A DNA stretch of 64,000 bases from Ciceribacter sichuanensis (GTDB lineage: Bacteria > Pseudomonadota > Alphaproteobacteria > Rhizobiales > Rhizobiaceae). Made by a program: the position numbers and the translations under genes. Shown here one piece after another: positions 62,425-64,000 of this stretch. The notes under the pieces are model-generated. The model searched no databases. It had not been told where the DNA came from and saw only the letters and a program-made list of their open reading frames with translations. How positions within the stretch are numbered: position 1 is the stretch's first letter; each line of letters begins with the position of its first letter. The stretch covers positions 372,001 to 436,000 of the forward strand of contig NZ_JAMXLX010000004.1 in the NCBI RefSeq assembly GCF_024055605.1, written 5' to 3'.

Positions 62425-63228
62425 TCAGTCCTTGCGGAACATCAGGCTCGCACCCCAGCCCGTGATCAGCGCCAGAAGCACCGAGAGCATGCCATAGGCG
62501 AGCGGATTTTCGTGCGCGGCTCGTGAAATCGAATCCTCGATGCCGGTCTTGATGACCCGCAGCGGCAATTCCTTCTCGCCGATGAATTCGCCGGTCTTGA
62601 ACAGATAGGCATGCACGATGTGTACGCCATCGGGAATGTTGGCCGGCAATCGCAGCGTTGCCTTGAACAGGCTCGAACTGACAAAGCGGACGCCGTTGGT
62701 GTCGCGCTGGTAGAGCCCGTGCGACTGCTTGATGCGGCGGAAGGCGTCGCGAAATTCGGTGATGTTGGCGTCGTAGCTGATATAGCCGGTCGGCGTCAGC
62801 GCCAGATGGTCGATGCCTATGCCGAGACCCGTCAGCGTCTGGGCCGGCGCGATCTGTTCCACTGGTCGGGTGCTGGCCAGCGAATAGGAGATCGGCATCC
62901 GCTCGAAGGTCATCGAGGTTCGGTTCATCCATATGCCGAACAGCCGGTCCTTGCGGCGTACCGTCGTTTCGTCGCGCGGCCCCTCCAATGTCACCACGAC
63001 GTCGTACTGGCCGATGGCCAGCAGCAGCTGGTCGGCATTGGTCAGCGCCCCGAAGATCGTCAGGTCAGCGCCGCGAAAATCCGAGGTAATGGCGATTTCG
63101 CTGGTCGATGTCCCGATATCGAGGCCTTCCTTGCCCATCATGTCGCCGGCAAGCGGGATCTGGGCGAAGATGTGGGAGGAGGAGAAAAGGACTGCCGCAA
63201 TGGTGAGCGCTGAAAGAAGCCTGCTCAT
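62425..63228 (-). CDS. TIGR02186 family membrane-anchored periplasmic protein
   Basis: The 267-residue protein has a signal peptide (about 1-22, SSSHIFAQ), a periplasmic beta-rich domain with TSTSEIAITSDFRGADLTIFGAL, LTPTGYISYDANITEFRDAF and ANIPDGVHIVHAYLFKTGEFI, and a C-terminal membrane segment (about 243-263). The family (TIGR02186) is uncharacterised and usually follows a TauE/SafE transporter. Here it starts one base after the end of that gene. It probably is a periplasmic partner of the transporter. Confidence 0.86.
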   Translation of the reverse strand: MSRLLSALTIAAVLFSSSHIFAQIPLAGDMMGKEGLDIGTSTSEIAITSDFRGADLTIFGALTNADQLLLAIGQYDVVVTLEGPRDETTVRRKDRLFGIWMNRTSMTFERMPISYSLASTRPVEQIAPAQTLTGLGIGIDHLALTPTGYISYDANITEFRDAFRRIKQSHGLYQRDTNGVRFVSSSLFKATLRLPANIPDGVHIVHAYLFKTGEFIGEKELPLRVIKTGIEDSISRAAHENPLAYGMLSVLLALITGWGASLMFRKD

Positions 63229-63229
63229 G

Positions 63230-64000
63230 TCAGCCCCCGATCGCGATCGAATAGAGATCTTCCGGCGTCACCACCAGCTCGATCGCAAGCCTCAGGCCGA
63301 CGGCAAGGACCAGCAGGCCGAGCAGCGCGCGAAGTTGTTCGCCGCGCAGCTTCTGGCCGACGCGAACACCGTATTGCGCGCCGATCACGCCGGCTAGCAT
63401 CAGGATGAAGGCGAGCACGATATCGACGGAGAAGTTGGTCGCGGCCTGCATCACGGTGGTGAAGGCGGTGGTGAAGATGATCTGGAAAAGCGACGTGCCG
63501 ACAACCACGCTGGTTGGAATGCGCAGGAGGTAGATCATCGCAGGCACCATGATGAAGCCGCCGCCGACGCCCATCACGGATGTCAGGATGCCGATGGCGA
63601 AACCCAGAGCGAGCACCGGCAGGACGCTCAGATAGATCTTCGATTTCTTGAAGCGCATCTTGAACGGAAGCCGGTGCACCCAGTTGTGCTGTCCGGGTCG
63701 CTTGAGGCTGACCGGCTGGTTCTTCGCGGCCCGCCTCATGGCGTTCAGGCTTTCCATCAGCATGAGCGCGCCGACGGTGCCGAGGAAGATCACGTAGAGC
63801 AGCGAGATGACGAGATCGAGCTGGCCGAGACGCCTGAGCCAGGAGAAGATGACAACACCGACCGAGGCGCCGGCCAGACCTCCGATCAGCAGCACCGTGC
63901 CAAGCTTGACGTCCAGCGTCCCGCGCCGGAAATGGGTGATAGCGCCGGAAACCGAGGAGGCCACCACCTGGTTCGCGCCGGTCGCAACGGCAACCACCGG
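63230..64000 (-). CDS. TauE/SafE family transporter, partial
   Basis: The visible 257 codons lack the N-terminus, which lies beyond the right edge. Membrane segments appear with VAVATGANQVVASSVSGAI, GVGGGFIMVPAMIYLLRIPTSVVVGTSLFQIIF and LAFILMLAGVIGAQYGVRVG; the second GVGGGF repeat is typical of the TauE/SafE fold. Family members export sulfite, sulfonates or related anions. The substrate is unknown. It is coupled to the TIGR02186 gene. Confidence 0.9.
   Translation of the reverse strand, partial: PVVAVATGANQVVASSVSGAITHFRRGTLDVKLGTVLLIGGLAGASVGVVIFSWLRRLGQLDLVISLLYVIFLGTVGALMLMESLNAMRRAAKNQPVSLKRPGQHNWVHRLPFKMRFKKSKIYLSVLPVLALGFAIGILTSVMGVGGGFIMVPAMIYLLRIPTSVVVGTSLFQIIFTTAFTTVMQAATNFSVDIVLAFILMLAGVIGAQYGVRVGQKLRGEQLRALLGLLVLAVGLRLAIELVVTPEDLYSIAIGG

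Overview
The window reads as chromosomal DNA of an alphaproteobacterium of the Rhizobiales (Rhizobium, Agrobacterium, Sinorhizobium or a near relative). The evidence is high GC, a rhizobial frcRBCAK fructose cluster next to pyrC, pyrE, frk and pgi, the block pstSCAB-phoU-phoB-gcrA-argD-argF-hslO-apaG-metZ-dcd, a SAM-II riboswitch, CtrA, EcfG and Pho-box type sites, and intergenic mosaic repeats of the RIME kind. No phage, insertion sequence, CRISPR array or conjugative module is visible. The gene content is mostly core, and the novelty lies in combinations and regulatory sites.

Layout. 1-4.1 kb: 5-oxoproline (pyroglutamate) catabolism, with pxpA and a biotin carrier gene on the minus strand facing pxpB, pxpC and a proline-racemase-family enzyme on the plus strand. 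A 97-bp repeat lies between them. 4.2-10.4 kb: a Crp/Fnr regulator, then a FucU/RbsD mutarotase and the ROK regulator frcR, divergent from the fructose ABC transporter frcBCA and kinase frcK. 10.7-17 kb: a signalling group of a lone receiver, a hybrid histidine kinase with HPt, a REC-HD-GYP phosphodiesterase and a membrane GGDEF cyclase, with pyrC inside it. 17-20.5 kb: pyrE, frk and pgi, which continue fructose metabolism to glucose 6-phosphate.

20.6-28.5 kb: a fatty-acyl-CoA ligase, a PRC-barrel stress protein with an EcfG-type promoter, UDP-glucose dehydrogenase with a CtrA site, tRNA-Thr(CGT), a nitronate monooxygenase-like gene, a bitopic membrane protein of unknown role, and polyphosphate kinase 2. 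28.7-36.6 kb: the complete phosphate regulon core phoR-pstSCAB-phoU-phoB. 36.6-44.3 kb: gcrA, argD, argF, hslO, apaG, metZ behind a SAM-II riboswitch, a long-form dCTP deaminase and tRNA-Gly(CCC).

44.2-52 kb: an MFS transporter, a processive family 2 glycosyltransferase with an N-terminal T2SSE_N/MshEN-like domain, an orphan solute-binding protein, a TerB-like protein, a second repeat copy, a LexA-like S24 regulator with a secreted nuclease-fold protein, and a NarL-type regulator. 52-64 kb: pyrD, a MATE exporter, a CAP-domain lipoprotein, a TPR-methyltransferase, two tandem YitT paralogues, an Rrf2-AhpD pair divergent from the DNA-repair pair lhr-like helicase/pdeM, and a TIGR02186-TauE/SafE membrane pair that runs off the right edge.

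The most promising leads are the SGS-for-CGH active site of the racemase-like enzyme, the c-di-GMP group together with the MshEN-fused glycosyltransferase, the SAM-II element followed by its own terminator, the shared operators of fadD and the nitronate monooxygenase-like gene, and the uncharacterised TauE/TIGR02186 pair. No wholly new multi-gene defence or mobile system could be supported.
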